Assembly (NCBI RefSeq): GCF_004339015.1
Contig: NZ_SMFQ01000004.1
Coordinates: 496,001 to 560,000, forward strand
DNA length: 64,000 nt
Direction of reading: 5' to 3'
Origin: Cocleimonas flava
GTDB taxonomy: Bacteria > Pseudomonadota > Gammaproteobacteria > Thiotrichales > Thiotrichaceae
The notes beneath the pieces are model-generated. The model had not been told where the DNA came from, searched no databases, and was given only the letters and a program-made list of their open reading frames with translations. Shown piece after piece: positions 55,980 through 64,000 of this stretch (position 1 is its first letter; every line of letters starts with the position of its first letter). The position numbers and the translations under genes are program-made.

Positions 55980-57743
55980 TTAAACATTACGCCTCATGGT
56001 ACCTGAGTTTTCGGCATTTCCTCCACCTATGGATATAGGGTGATTAAGATGTTCAGGAGGCACTTTATCAATCAATGTATAGAGCTTTTTCAACTGGATA
56101 CGATACAACTCATCAAAGTCATTCACACTCTCAGACGAGTTATAATCACCAAACCACCAGAACCAGTCAGAGCCTTCACAAATCGCGAGTTGGTCATCTA
56201 ACTCCAGCAATTCATCTTTTGATAAAGCGCTAGCAGAGACAACCTCGTCACAATCTTTTTTGGCAGCAACCAGGTATTCCCAGGCACGATTTTTATCTTC
56301 CTGCCCTATCCATGTAGTAAAACTGCCATACACCCAACTGCCGGCGCAAATGCTATCTACTTTGGTTGCTGTCACAGATTTTGCTGATTTGGCGAACGTT
56401 GTTACTTCTATGTCTTCGCATTGACTCATTTGTTGATACAAGGCATCCAGAAAATAATAACCATTGTCATGATAATATTCCCAGGCATTCTCTCCATCGA
56501 GGATCACCGAGACGACTTGTTGCTCCACATCATCGCCGACAAATTTCGCAATATTCTGCAGGTTTTCTACAAAATTATGCGCTGCATCATCAGCGTTCCA
56601 GTGACTGTATTCAAAACCAATAAAATCAGACAACCCATCATCTCTAAAATACATCTGAGTGCCATGATCTTTATATTGATAAGGCTTAAATAATGCCTTT
56701 TTATTATGTACTTCTTCAGAATCCATCTGATTCAGATGACATGTATTTCGCCAAACCTGCTCACCAGAAGCGGTCCAACTGATACCAAATTTATCTAACA
56801 TCTCAATGGCGTCTTCACTCACTCCGCCTTCTGATAGCCACACACCATCAGGCTTTTTACCAAAGTGATGCTGAAACGATTGAATGCCTTTTTCCATATG
56901 CCATTCTGAACGACTTACACCATTCGGATAATCATCGCAATTAGGCATCGGAGCTTCTGGGGATGAGCATTTCATGTTCTCAAATTTATTCAACAGGGGC
57001 ACAATAGGATGCGCATACGGAGTTAACGATAACTCTATTTGCCCACTATCTGCTAAGGCACGATAACGAGGGATGATGCCGCTTAAGGCTTCATAGATAA
57101 TTGACAGCAGCTGTTTTCGATCATCCAGAGAATAGTCATGACCTTTTTCAAATAGTGCAGTGACCTGTTTTGAGCCTTTCAAAGAATGACCTAACCAGGC
57201 CAGATGATACCAAACCACTAGATCATGAAATTTCTGATCTTCCAGACCTTCAACAAATGAGTCAATGGGCGAGTTAGTTTGCGAATCAAAAGCTGACTCA
57301 TTCTCTCTGGAAATTTTATCAAACACACTTTCCATACTTTTCATCAGTTGATCAAAAGCAGGATAAGGCTCAATCATTCTTGGTGCATAACAGCGCTGAC
57401 AATCTTCAAATAAACGCTTTTTTTGCGCTAAATTTGATGGGATATCTGCTGTTCCCGCCAGTACCGAAAGCAGAGGATCTGATAATGGGTTTGTTTTATG
57501 TGAAGTACTCGACTGATAATTTTTAAGCTCTTCAACGTATTGATCAAGCTGTTCCAGCAATACCGGAGAGAAATTAACAACAGCAGCCATATCTGGGTGG
57601 TTTTCAAGATGCTTCGCCATATCGGTATAATCTTTTATGCCATGCAGATAAACCCACGGCAGATGGAAAGTACCATTAGGCCCTTCACGATAGTAAGGCT
57701 GATGCATATGCCAGCACAGTACTACTTTAAGCTTAGACTTCAT
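55980..57743 (-). CDS. Glycoside hydrolase family 57 protein
   Basis: This 587-residue GH57 enzyme begins KLKVVLCWHMHQPYYREGPNGTFHLPWVYLHGIKDYTDMA, with the family HMHQPYY motif. The probable nucleophile Glu lies in GVWLSEGGVSEDAIEML and the acid Asp in MYFRDDGLSDFIGFEYSHW; VILDGENAWEYYHDNGYYFL is also a GH57 feature. GH57 members act on alpha-glucans as amylase, glucanotransferase or brancher; sequence alone does not decide. Three bases separate it from glgC upstream, and none from malQ downstream. Confidence 0.9.
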   Translation of the reverse strand: MKSKLKVVLCWHMHQPYYREGPNGTFHLPWVYLHGIKDYTDMAKHLENHPDMAAVVNFSPVLLEQLDQYVEELKNYQSSTSHKTNPLSDPLLSVLAGTADIPSNLAQKKRLFEDCQRCYAPRMIEPYPAFDQLMKSMESVFDKISRENESAFDSQTNSPIDSFVEGLEDQKFHDLVVWYHLAWLGHSLKGSKQVTALFEKGHDYSLDDRKQLLSIIYEALSGIIPRYRALADSGQIELSLTPYAHPIVPLLNKFENMKCSSPEAPMPNCDDYPNGVSRSEWHMEKGIQSFQHHFGKKPDGVWLSEGGVSEDAIEMLDKFGISWTASGEQVWRNTCHLNQMDSEEVHNKKALFKPYQYKDHGTQMYFRDDGLSDFIGFEYSHWNADDAAHNFVENLQNIAKFVGDDVEQQVVSVILDGENAWEYYHDNGYYFLDALYQQMSQCEDIEVTTFAKSAKSVTATKVDSICAGSWVYGSFTTWIGQEDKNRAWEYLVAAKKDCDEVVSASALSKDELLELDDQLAICEGSDWFWWFGDYNSSESVNDFDELYRIQLKKLYTLIDKVPPEHLNHPISIGGGNAENSGTMRRNV

Positions 57744-57746
57744 AAA

Positions 57747-59057
57747 TCAATCACCTTCAAATGAAAACAAATCCTGACCAAGCATCCCTGGAGTTACCAG
57801 TACGATACCTTCATCAGAAACATGGTATTTTTTACGATCAGCCTCAAGGTCTTCACCAATTACAGTGCCATCAGGTATCACACAGGCTTTGTCGATAATA
57901 GCTTTGCTAATGCGGCAATTCTTGCCGATGCGAACCTTGGGTAAAATCACACTGTCTTTCACATGCGAATAACTTTCAATGGTTGTTCCTGATGAAATCA
58001 CAGATCGTTTGACGCGCGCGCCTGAAATAATACAGCCACCAGAAACCAATGAATCTATTGCCTCGCCACGACGGCCTTCATCGTCAAAAATAAATTTTGC
58101 GGGTGGGCTTTGTGTTTGATAAGTCCATATTGGCCATTCCTGATCATACAAGTTCAACTCTGGCTCTATATCGCATAACTCCATATTGGTTTGCCAATAA
58201 GATTGCAGCGTTCCAACATCTCTCCAGTAAGAAGGCTCACCGGTTTCCTCGTCAGCAAAGGCATAGGCCATGGCAATTGAGTCTTTGATTTTTGCAGGAA
58301 TAATATCTTTACCAAAATCATGAGTAGACGCAGGATTGCTGGCATCTTCTTTCAACGTTTCGTAAAGAAAACGGGTAGAGAAAATATAAATCCCCATAGA
58401 AGCCAATGCAGAATCTGGTTTGCCCGGCATCGGTTCGGGGTTCTCTGGTTTTTCAGTAAAATTGGAAATTTGCATATCATCCTGAACCGCCATGACGCCG
58501 AAACACGACGCCTCTGCTCTGGGCACTTCGATACAACCCACGGTAAAATCAGCGCCTGATTGAACGTGCTGAAGTAACATTTTGGTGTAATCCATGGTGT
58601 AGATATGATCCCCACCTAACACAATCACATACTCAGCTCGGTGACTGCGCATAATATCGATATTTTGAAATAGAGCATCCGCAGTACCTTTATACCAGGC
58701 TTTCTCTGCCGTACGTTGCTGTGCAGGCAACAACTCGACAAACTCACCTATTTCTGCACGTAAAAAACTCCAGCCACGTTGTAAATGCCTTAACAAGGAG
58801 TGTGATTTATATTGCGTTAACACGGTGATTTTTCGTAAACCCGAATTCACACAATTTGAAAGTGCAAAATCGATAATGCGATATTTACCACAAATTGGCA
58901 CTGCAGGTTTGGCGCGCCATTTGGTTAAATCCTTCAAACGCGAACCTTCTCCACCTGCAAGAATTAACACAAGTGTTTTACGTGTCATTTCTGTCGCAGT
59001 TCTTGGCACAAAGTTTTGATTTCGACTTTGAGTTAGCTTTGTTGAACCACTATCCAT
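57747..59057 (-). CDS. glgC: Glucose-1-phosphate adenylyltransferase
   Basis: This 436-residue ADP-glucose pyrophosphorylase makes the donor for GlgA. It has LVLILAGGEGSRLKDLTKWRAKPAVPICGKYRIIDFALSNCVNSGLRKITVLTQYKSHSL, a short YVIVLGGDHIYTMDYTKML, FTEKPENPEPMPG, SMGIYIFSTRFLYETL and a C-terminal beta-helix with SVISSGTTIESYSHVKDSVILPKVRIG. An AAGGGAT ribosome site lies 7 bases before the ATG; the extra 23 residues before MTRKTL match GlgC leaders that carry allosteric residues. Confidence 0.97.
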   Translation of the reverse strand: MDSGSTKLTQSRNQNFVPRTATEMTRKTLVLILAGGEGSRLKDLTKWRAKPAVPICGKYRIIDFALSNCVNSGLRKITVLTQYKSHSLLRHLQRGWSFLRAEIGEFVELLPAQQRTAEKAWYKGTADALFQNIDIMRSHRAEYVIVLGGDHIYTMDYTKMLLQHVQSGADFTVGCIEVPRAEASCFGVMAVQDDMQISNFTEKPENPEPMPGKPDSALASMGIYIFSTRFLYETLKEDASNPASTHDFGKDIIPAKIKDSIAMAYAFADEETGEPSYWRDVGTLQSYWQTNMELCDIEPELNLYDQEWPIWTYQTQSPPAKFIFDDEGRRGEAIDSLVSGGCIISGARVKRSVISSGTTIESYSHVKDSVILPKVRIGKNCRISKAIIDKACVIPDGTVIGEDLEADRKKYHVSDEGIVLVTPGMLGQDLFSFEGD

Positions 59058-59146
59058 TTTGTTATCCCTTTATTCGCATGACTGTTTAAAACAGCCATTA
59101 GTATGTAAAATGAAGCAATTACTATGCCAGTATTTTGTTATTAAAC

Positions 59147-60829
59147 TTATTCTGTTCCTACACCAATAACATCACGGTAATAATTGATGAGTGTATTGGT
59201 TGATCCATCATGACTTCTAACTTCGTACGGTTGATCGATATCTTCGAGAATGGTTTTGGTCAGTTGCTTACCCAGTTCAACTCCCCACTGATCAAAGGAA
59301 TTGAGATTCCAGACTATGCCCTGCACAAATATCTTATGCTCATAAAGTGCTAAAAGCATTCCCAGAGTGCGTGGTGTTAATTTACGAATGAGTATGGTGT
59401 TAGTCGGGTGATTTCCTTCAAAAACCATGTGGTGGATCCGCTTTTCAATATCACCCAGATCAGCGTCACTTGCCTTGATATCGGCTAAGGTTTCATCAAA
59501 ATTTCTGCCACGCATCAATGCCTCAGTTTGAGCCAGAGCATTCGCAAACATAATATTATGTTGGTCCTGATGGGTACTGTGCGTCAACATCGATACAATA
59601 AAATCCGATGGGATCATTTTCGTACCCTGATGAATCGACTGATAAAACGCATGCTGGCCGTTAATTCCCGACATCCCCCAAATTATGGGGCCGGTTGCAT
59701 AATCAACCTTGCGACCATCTCTATCGACAGATTTACCATTACTTTCCATATCTGCCTGTTCCAGATACATGGTTAAACTTCTTAAATAATGGTCATACGG
59801 AAAAATACCGTAGGATTCTGCTTCAAAGAAATTGTTGTACCAAATTCCAAGCATAGCCAGAATCACCGGCATGTTTTGTTCAAGTGGCGCTTCCCTAAAA
59901 TGCTGATCCATCGAATGCGCGCCACTCAGCATCTTCTTAAACTTCTTCATACCAACTGCCAGAACCACGGATAAACCAATCGCTGACCAGAGCGAATAGC
60001 GTCCTCCAACCCAATCCCAGAACTCGAACATATTTTCTGGATCGATGCCAAATTTGATGACGCCCTCACGATTCGTAGAAACAGCGACAAAATGTTTGCT
60101 TATATGCGCCTCATCTACCGCTGACTGCAAAAACCATTCACGGGCAACGTGTGCATTGGTCAATGTTTCCTGTGTGGTGAACGTTTTCGAAGAAATCACA
60201 AACAACGTTGTTTCTGGGTTGAGTTTTTCTAGCGATTGATCAATGTGTGCGCCATCAACATTTGAAATGAAATTTACGCTCAAACGCTTATGGTGATAAG
60301 GGGTCAATGCCTCATAGACCATCTTCGGCCCTAAATCTGAACCACCAATACCAACATTGACAATGTTAGTGATCTTTTTACCGGTGTAACCCTTCCAGCT
60401 TCCTTTCCTGACTTTTTCAGAGAAAGCGTCCATCTTATCAATGGTCGAATTGATCATTGGCATGATGTCTTCACCATCCACCATGATAGGCGTATTGGTT
60501 CGGTTGCGTAACGCAGTATGCAATACCGCCCGGCCTTCGGTATTGTTAATTTTTTCACCGCTGAACATGCGCTCTCGCCAACTTTCCAAATCTGCCTCTT
60601 TAGCAAGCTCACAGAGCAAAGGAATGGTTTCGTGTGAGATCCGGTTTTTTGAATAATCCAGAAATAAACCGTTATATTCGATGGAATATTTATTCACTCT
60701 TTGTGGATCTACGCTGAATAATCTGCGCATGTGAAGCTGACTTACCTGAGCAAAGTGTTTTTGCAATTTCTTGTAAGCTGGCAATGTAGTTAGAGACGGT
60801 TTTTCTTTGTTAGTATTAGCCATTATCAT
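59147..60829 (-). CDS. pgi: Glucose-6-phosphate isomerase
   Basis: This 560-residue enzyme interconverts glucose-6-P and fructose-6-P. Signatures are [60 protein letters not shown] (PGI signature 1), [21 protein letters not shown] and [14 protein letters not shown] (signature 2). Starting at the second Met (MANTNKEK) is equally plausible. It is first in the glycogen block and 89 bases before glgC, linking the pool of hexose phosphates to storage. Confidence 0.97.
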   Translation of the reverse strand: MIMANTNKEKPSLTTLPAYKKLQKHFAQVSQLHMRRLFSVDPQRVNKYSIEYNGLFLDYSKNRISHETIPLLCELAKEADLESWRERMFSGEKINNTEGRAVLHTALRNRTNTPIMVDGEDIMPMINSTIDKMDAFSEKVRKGSWKGYTGKKITNIVNVGIGGSDLGPKMVYEALTPYHHKRLSVNFISNVDGAHIDQSLEKLNPETTLFVISSKTFTTQETLTNAHVAREWFLQSAVDEAHISKHFVAVSTNREGVIKFGIDPENMFEFWDWVGGRYSLWSAIGLSVVLAVGMKKFKKMLSGAHSMDQHFREAPLEQNMPVILAMLGIWYNNFFEAESYGIFPYDHYLRSLTMYLEQADMESNGKSVDRDGRKVDYATGPIIWGMSGINGQHAFYQSIHQGTKMIPSDFIVSMLTHSTHQDQHNIMFANALAQTEALMRGRNFDETLADIKASDADLGDIEKRIHHMVFEGNHPTNTILIRKLTPRTLGMLLALYEHKIFVQGIVWNLNSFDQWGVELGKQLTKTILEDIDQPYEVRSHDGSTNTLINYYRDVIGVGTE

Positions 60830-61359
60830 TTTACCAGTTATAAATAGTTACTCTAAAATCATAGTTGATTTATAAATCTGTAAATTTGACTCAATCGAGA
60901 TCAACTTAAGAAAAATAGTATTCATAAATTCAGTGGTATTTATCTACCGATATTGAAATTCCGAAGTTTTACTAATCTGATACCTTAAAATTTAAATATC
61001 CAGAAAACTCAAGCTTAGAAGAATATCCCTAACCCCTCTAAACAGAAATATCACCAATGAAGTAAATATAGAAATTGCTATTGATTAACCCTCTGCATAA
61101 TTAACAATAACAGTGTTTCAGATTTACGCCTGTCATAAGTTGATACTGCCATGACGTTTCATAATATAGATACTGCATTTTGTATCGGCTTCATTGATCT
61201 CACTCGCATCTAGCTCAATAAGAACCGTTTAATTTTAAGAAAACATCATCAATTTCGATTTCGAATACCACTTACTTAGTTATAGACTAGTTTTCAAAAA
61301 ATGCCCTGTAAGTAGGGGGGTGTGTTTAAATTTAAAATAAAAACGATTACTATCGGCAA
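60830..61359. other. Intergenic region between pgi and TlpA fusion gene
   Basis: These 530 AT-rich bases separate divergent genes. They contain dispersed-element copy 18 near the right end. A CGTTTCATAATATAG stretch near 61155 matches only half of the IclR palindrome. No gene or RNA was found. Confidence 0.5.
61296..61324 (-). repeat. Dispersed C-run/T-run element, copy 18
   Basis: Plus strand reads AAAAAATGCCCTGTAAG then TAGGGGGGTGT. It lies 35 bases before a rightward gene start; CCCT/AGGG can pair. Confidence 0.87.
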
Positions 61360-62658
61360 ATGCAACGACAAACATATTCTGGTTATTTTTTCGGTATTTT
61401 GATATCTACGATATTGTTTTGTTCACACGCATCCGCAGAAACAGTACTTTTACCTTCAGAGCAAGAAATCAATGTAGAAGAAAACGGCTCAGCTGAAAGT
61501 CAAAAGCATATCCTCTGGCTTACCTCGGAACGAGGCATCTCTGGCGAACTACAAAAAACGGTTCTAGAAATTAGCAAACAAAATGATCTGCACATTTTGA
61601 TGCCCGACTGGCATGACAGTTACTTTTTAAGCCCTTCCCGATCTGCCTTGGAAAAAATCCCCGAAGAAGATTATAGGGACCTCATCAAATACTACGCAGA
61701 CAAATTCGATACGCTCTTTATCGTTGCCAGTGATAGAGCAGCAAGCCACACCCTAAAAGCGTTACATCAGCTACAAACAGAAAAAGCCATAAATACCCCC
61801 CATACAAACACCAGTGAAAATACAGGCACTATTGCGGGACTAATTCTCATCGCCCCCTATTTGCAAAAACAAACGCCTGACATAGGTAAAAGGGTTGAAT
61901 ATCTTGATATTGCAAAACACAGTAATCTGCCTTTGTATGTTTTTCAGGCGGAACGATCACCGCGTTACGTGCCATTACCGCAACTCATCAAAGCGCTTGA
62001 ACAAGGTGGCAGTCAAGTATACACGCATGTCCTCAAAGGCATTACGGGTGGATTTCATGCCAGAAATAAAGAAGATCTAACTCCCATAGATTTAAAAGCA
62101 AAAGATGCTTTTCCGAAACAAATAAACAATGCACTAAGTATGCTGGCATTTGCTGAGTCAGCGCCACTGAAACCTATTAAAGAATACACGGTCGTTAAAA
62201 CCAAAAAGCGCTTGAACATGCTAAAAAAAGTAACACTTACTACTCCATCACTTGTATTAACCGACCTGAGTGGCAAGCCACACAATCTCACTGACTATCA
62301 CGATAAAATCATTGTCGTCAGTTTCTGGGCTAGCTGGTGTCGTCCCTGTATCGAAGAGATGCCATCACTGGTAAAACTCAAAGAAAAATACAAACAGGAT
62401 CTGGAAATACTTGCTGTCAACGTTCGTGAAGACACCGAGGTGATAAAGGCATTTACCCAAACGATGGGAATCAACTTTCCTATTTTAAAAGACAGCGACT
62501 CGGCCGTAACTGAAGCCTGGAAAGTTTATGTCTATCCGAGTAATTTCATCGTCGATAAAACCGGAAAGCTCAGCTTCGCCGCAACGGGAGCAATGGATTG
62601 GCAAGAGCCTGAAATAGAGAGCGTAATAAATGGCTTAATTAAAGTATCAGATAAGTAG
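61360..62658 (+). CDS. Exported fusion: hydrolase-like (DUF3530-like) plus TlpA-type thioredoxin
   Basis: The protein has 432 residues with a signal peptide (YFFGILISTILFCSHASAE). The N-terminal part (about 40-260) resembles periplasmic DUF3530 alpha/beta-hydrolase-like proteins (KHILWLTSERGISGELQKTVLEIS, LHILMPDWHDSYFLSPS, AGLILIAPYL, LPLYVFQAERSPRYV). The C-terminal part (about 295-430) is a TlpA/ResA-type thioredoxin with FWASWCRPCIEEMPSLVKLKEKY; the redox pair is Cys327/Cys330. It probably acts in the periplasm on cytochrome or other thiols; the WD40-cytochrome c gene follows 203 bases later. Confidence 0.72.
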   Translation: MQRQTYSGYFFGILISTILFCSHASAETVLLPSEQEINVEENGSAESQKHILWLTSERGISGELQKTVLEISKQNDLHILMPDWHDSYFLSPSRSALEKIPEEDYRDLIKYYADKFDTLFIVASDRAASHTLKALHQLQTEKAINTPHTNTSENTGTIAGLILIAPYLQKQTPDIGKRVEYLDIAKHSNLPLYVFQAERSPRYVPLPQLIKALEQGGSQVYTHVLKGITGGFHARNKEDLTPIDLKAKDAFPKQINNALSMLAFAESAPLKPIKEYTVVKTKKRLNMLKKVTLTTPSLVLTDLSGKPHNLTDYHDKIIVVSFWASWCRPCIEEMPSLVKLKEKYKQDLEILAVNVREDTEVIKAFTQTMGINFPILKDSDSAVTEAWKVYVYPSNFIVDKTGKLSFAATGAMDWQEPEIESVINGLIKVSDK

Positions 62659-62720
62659 CACTGGCAAAGAGTCCTTTAAGTTAAAGAATCTTTAAGTTAA
62701 AGAATCATTAATTATTGAAT

Positions 62721-62748
62721 GCACCCCCCTACTTTGGAGGCTTTTTTT
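62721..62748 (+). repeat. Dispersed C-run/T-run element, copy 19
   Basis: Reads GCACCCCCCTACTTTGGAGG then CTTTTTTT, 62 bases after the fusion-gene stop, in terminator orientation. Confidence 0.88.
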
Positions 62749-62861
62749 AGAACATGGATAAACTACAAACACACAAAAGCTAATCCAAAAACAAACTCTT
62801 GATTTGGCTTTTTCGACTTTTTATTCTATAAACTCTAGGTAAGGAATAAAAGAGCCACCAA

Positions 62862-64000
62862 TTGAAACGTTTCTTCATTACTTTCGTTCTCCCTATGTGT
62901 TTGCTGTTTCACAGCAATCTTAATGCTGACGCTGCCGAAAATAATAGAAATCTGGTAGGTCATGGTGGTCCGGTTAATACCGTCGCAATTAGTCCTGATG
63001 GTAAATCTGCGCTTTCTGGCAGCCTCGATTATGCCGTAATGTTGTGGGATCTAGACGCATCCCTGAACGCATCCCCAGACGCATCAAAAGTTGCTAAAAA
63101 AACCAAACCAAATAGCCAACACCACCGTTTTATTGCACACAAAGGCGCAGTAAGTGCGATTCAGTTTTTCCCATCAGGTGACAAAGCCATATCATCTGGC
63201 GATCATGGCAATGTGTACGTTTGGGACTTGAAAGAAAAGAAGGTCATCGCTCAGCTAGAAGGACATCTCGCCAAAGTCGTTTCCATCGATATCTCCAATG
63301 ATGCCAAAGTTGCCACCACTTCCAGCTGGGATGGTCATGTGATTTTATGGGATTTAGCGACTCATAAGCTGATCCATAAAATCCATGTGCAGAATCATCC
63401 TGTCAATGCTGTGTTGATTTCAGAGGATGCAAAAACACTTTATTCCGCAGGTTACGATGGCAAGATTCGCTCGTGGGATGCAACCACTGGTGATTTCATT
63501 AAAGTACTCCATTCTCACGGCTGGCCGATCAATATCATGCGTTGGTTACCGGAGCAAAAACAACTCATCTTTGGCACTACCAATGGCGATGTTCAAATAT
63601 TCGATCCTACCGCAGAAAAAATCGTCAAGGTGTTGATTCCGCATGAAAAACCTGTCCTGGGCTTAGCCGTATCTAAACAGCATAATTTGATTGCCAGCGG
63701 TGGAAATGACGGAATAATTCGGGTCTGGGATATTACTAATTGGGAGTTAAAAGGACAAACCATAACCATCCTGGGTCCTGTCTGGGCATTGGCATTTAAT
63801 CATGATGGTAAATCGCTCTATTATGGTTCACTCGATGACGAAGTGAAATATTGGAAAATCACCGATAAAGACGATGAAAACCTATGGATAGACCACAAGC
63901 CCAGACGCTTTCAGGTTAAAACAGGTTTGCCATTGGGAGAATTACAATTCGCACGCAAGTGTAGTGTCTGTCATACCTTGAACGAAAATGATGCAAATCG
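62862..64000 (+). CDS. WD40 repeat protein with c-type heme motif, C-terminus cut by window edge
   Basis: Reading starts at TTG 62862 and remains open for 379 codons to the window end. A signal peptide (KRFFITFVLPMCLLFHSNLNADA) is followed by about seven WD40 repeats, for example VGHGGPVNTVAISPDGKSALSGSLDYAVMLWDLD, FIAHKGAVSAIQFFPSGDKAISSGDHGNVYVWDL and LGLAVSKQHNLIASGGNDGIIRVWDI. Near the cut end is CSVCHT at residues 367-371, a CxxCH heme-attachment site, so a cytochrome c domain begins there. It is probably a periplasmic beta-propeller/cytochrome c protein; partner and pathway unknown. The TTG start lacks a close ribosome site. Confidence 0.8.
   Translation, partial: MKRFFITFVLPMCLLFHSNLNADAAENNRNLVGHGGPVNTVAISPDGKSALSGSLDYAVMLWDLDASLNASPDASKVAKKTKPNSQHHRFIAHKGAVSAIQFFPSGDKAISSGDHGNVYVWDLKEKKVIAQLEGHLAKVVSIDISNDAKVATTSSWDGHVILWDLATHKLIHKIHVQNHPVNAVLISEDAKTLYSAGYDGKIRSWDATTGDFIKVLHSHGWPINIMRWLPEQKQLIFGTTNGDVQIFDPTAEKIVKVLIPHEKPVLGLAVSKQHNLIASGGNDGIIRVWDITNWELKGQTITILGPVWALAFNHDGKSLYYGSLDDEVKYWKITDKDDENLWIDHKPRRFQVKTGLPLGELQFARKCSVCHTLNENDAN

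Noticed and set aside
61150-61172. Third IclR-type palindrome
   Set aside because: Only the left half (TTTCATAATAT) matches; the right half is not preserved, and the neighbouring genes have no link to the TRAP operon.

Overview
The window looks like part of a chromosome from an AT-rich, free-living gammaproteobacterium. The reasons are the order accB-accC-prmA-(zinc-ribbon/DUF3426)-dusB-fis, the divergent metE/metR pair, bioC and bioH, the lgt-thyA overlap, and a PA3496-type small protein. A marine or sulfur-cycle relative (for example within Thiotrichales) is possible but cannot be settled from this sequence. I see no phage, plasmid, transposase, CRISPR array, rRNA or tRNA genes. Almost all of the window is housekeeping and metabolic DNA.

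Layout. 1-3.3 kb: an SRPBCC protein (cut by the window edge) and two short-chain dehydrogenases facing a divergent AraC regulator. 3.35-7 kb: a metallophosphoesterase-like protein with an altered first metal motif, a prephenate-dehydratase/BacA-like small protein, a LysE-type exporter and two unknown proteins. 7.1-12.1 kb: a TRAP transporter (dctP-dctQ-dctM) with a beta-hydroxyacid dehydrogenase, opposite an IclR regulator; two matching palindromes sit on the two promoters. 12.3-18.4 kb: an exported hydrolase, then a methionine block (metE, metR, homocysteine methyltransferase). 18.7-25.2 kb: trpD-trpC, lgt-thyA, aspA and an MDR oxidoreductase. 25.4-30.9 kb: aroQ and the acc-prmA-dusB-fis cluster. 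31.1-39.4 kb: a TrhA/hemolysin-III protein, plsC, bioC, bioH, plsY, a SpoU methyltransferase, recG, a LysR regulator and a small acidic protein. 39.7-45.7 kb: a thiamine operon thiC-thiO-thiS-thiG-thiDE behind a TPP riboswitch. 46.5-60.8 kb: a nine-gene glycogen and glucose-phosphate block on the minus strand (pgi, glgC, GH57, malQ, glgB, glgA, glgP, a CBM48 protein, glk). 61.3-64 kb: an exported hydrolase-like/TlpA fusion and the start of a WD40-cytochrome c protein.

The most unusual structure is not a gene. A short dispersed element occurs at least 19 times, in both orientations. It consists of CACCCCCCTACTT, a few variable bases, then about GGCAC and a T-run. It lies mostly between genes, but three copies form part of proteins: the RecG N-terminus, the ThiG N-terminal extension and an insertion in BioH. 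Two copies are split by a 54-55 bp hairpin unit whose stem changes by compensating base pairs between the two loci; at one locus the unit is present three times in tandem. Other non-coding features are a 20-G homopolymer facing a 9-C run, a pair of 63-bp hairpin repeats after the homocysteine methyltransferase gene, a perfect 15-bp inverted repeat between dctP and dctQ, and two long perfect terminator stems.
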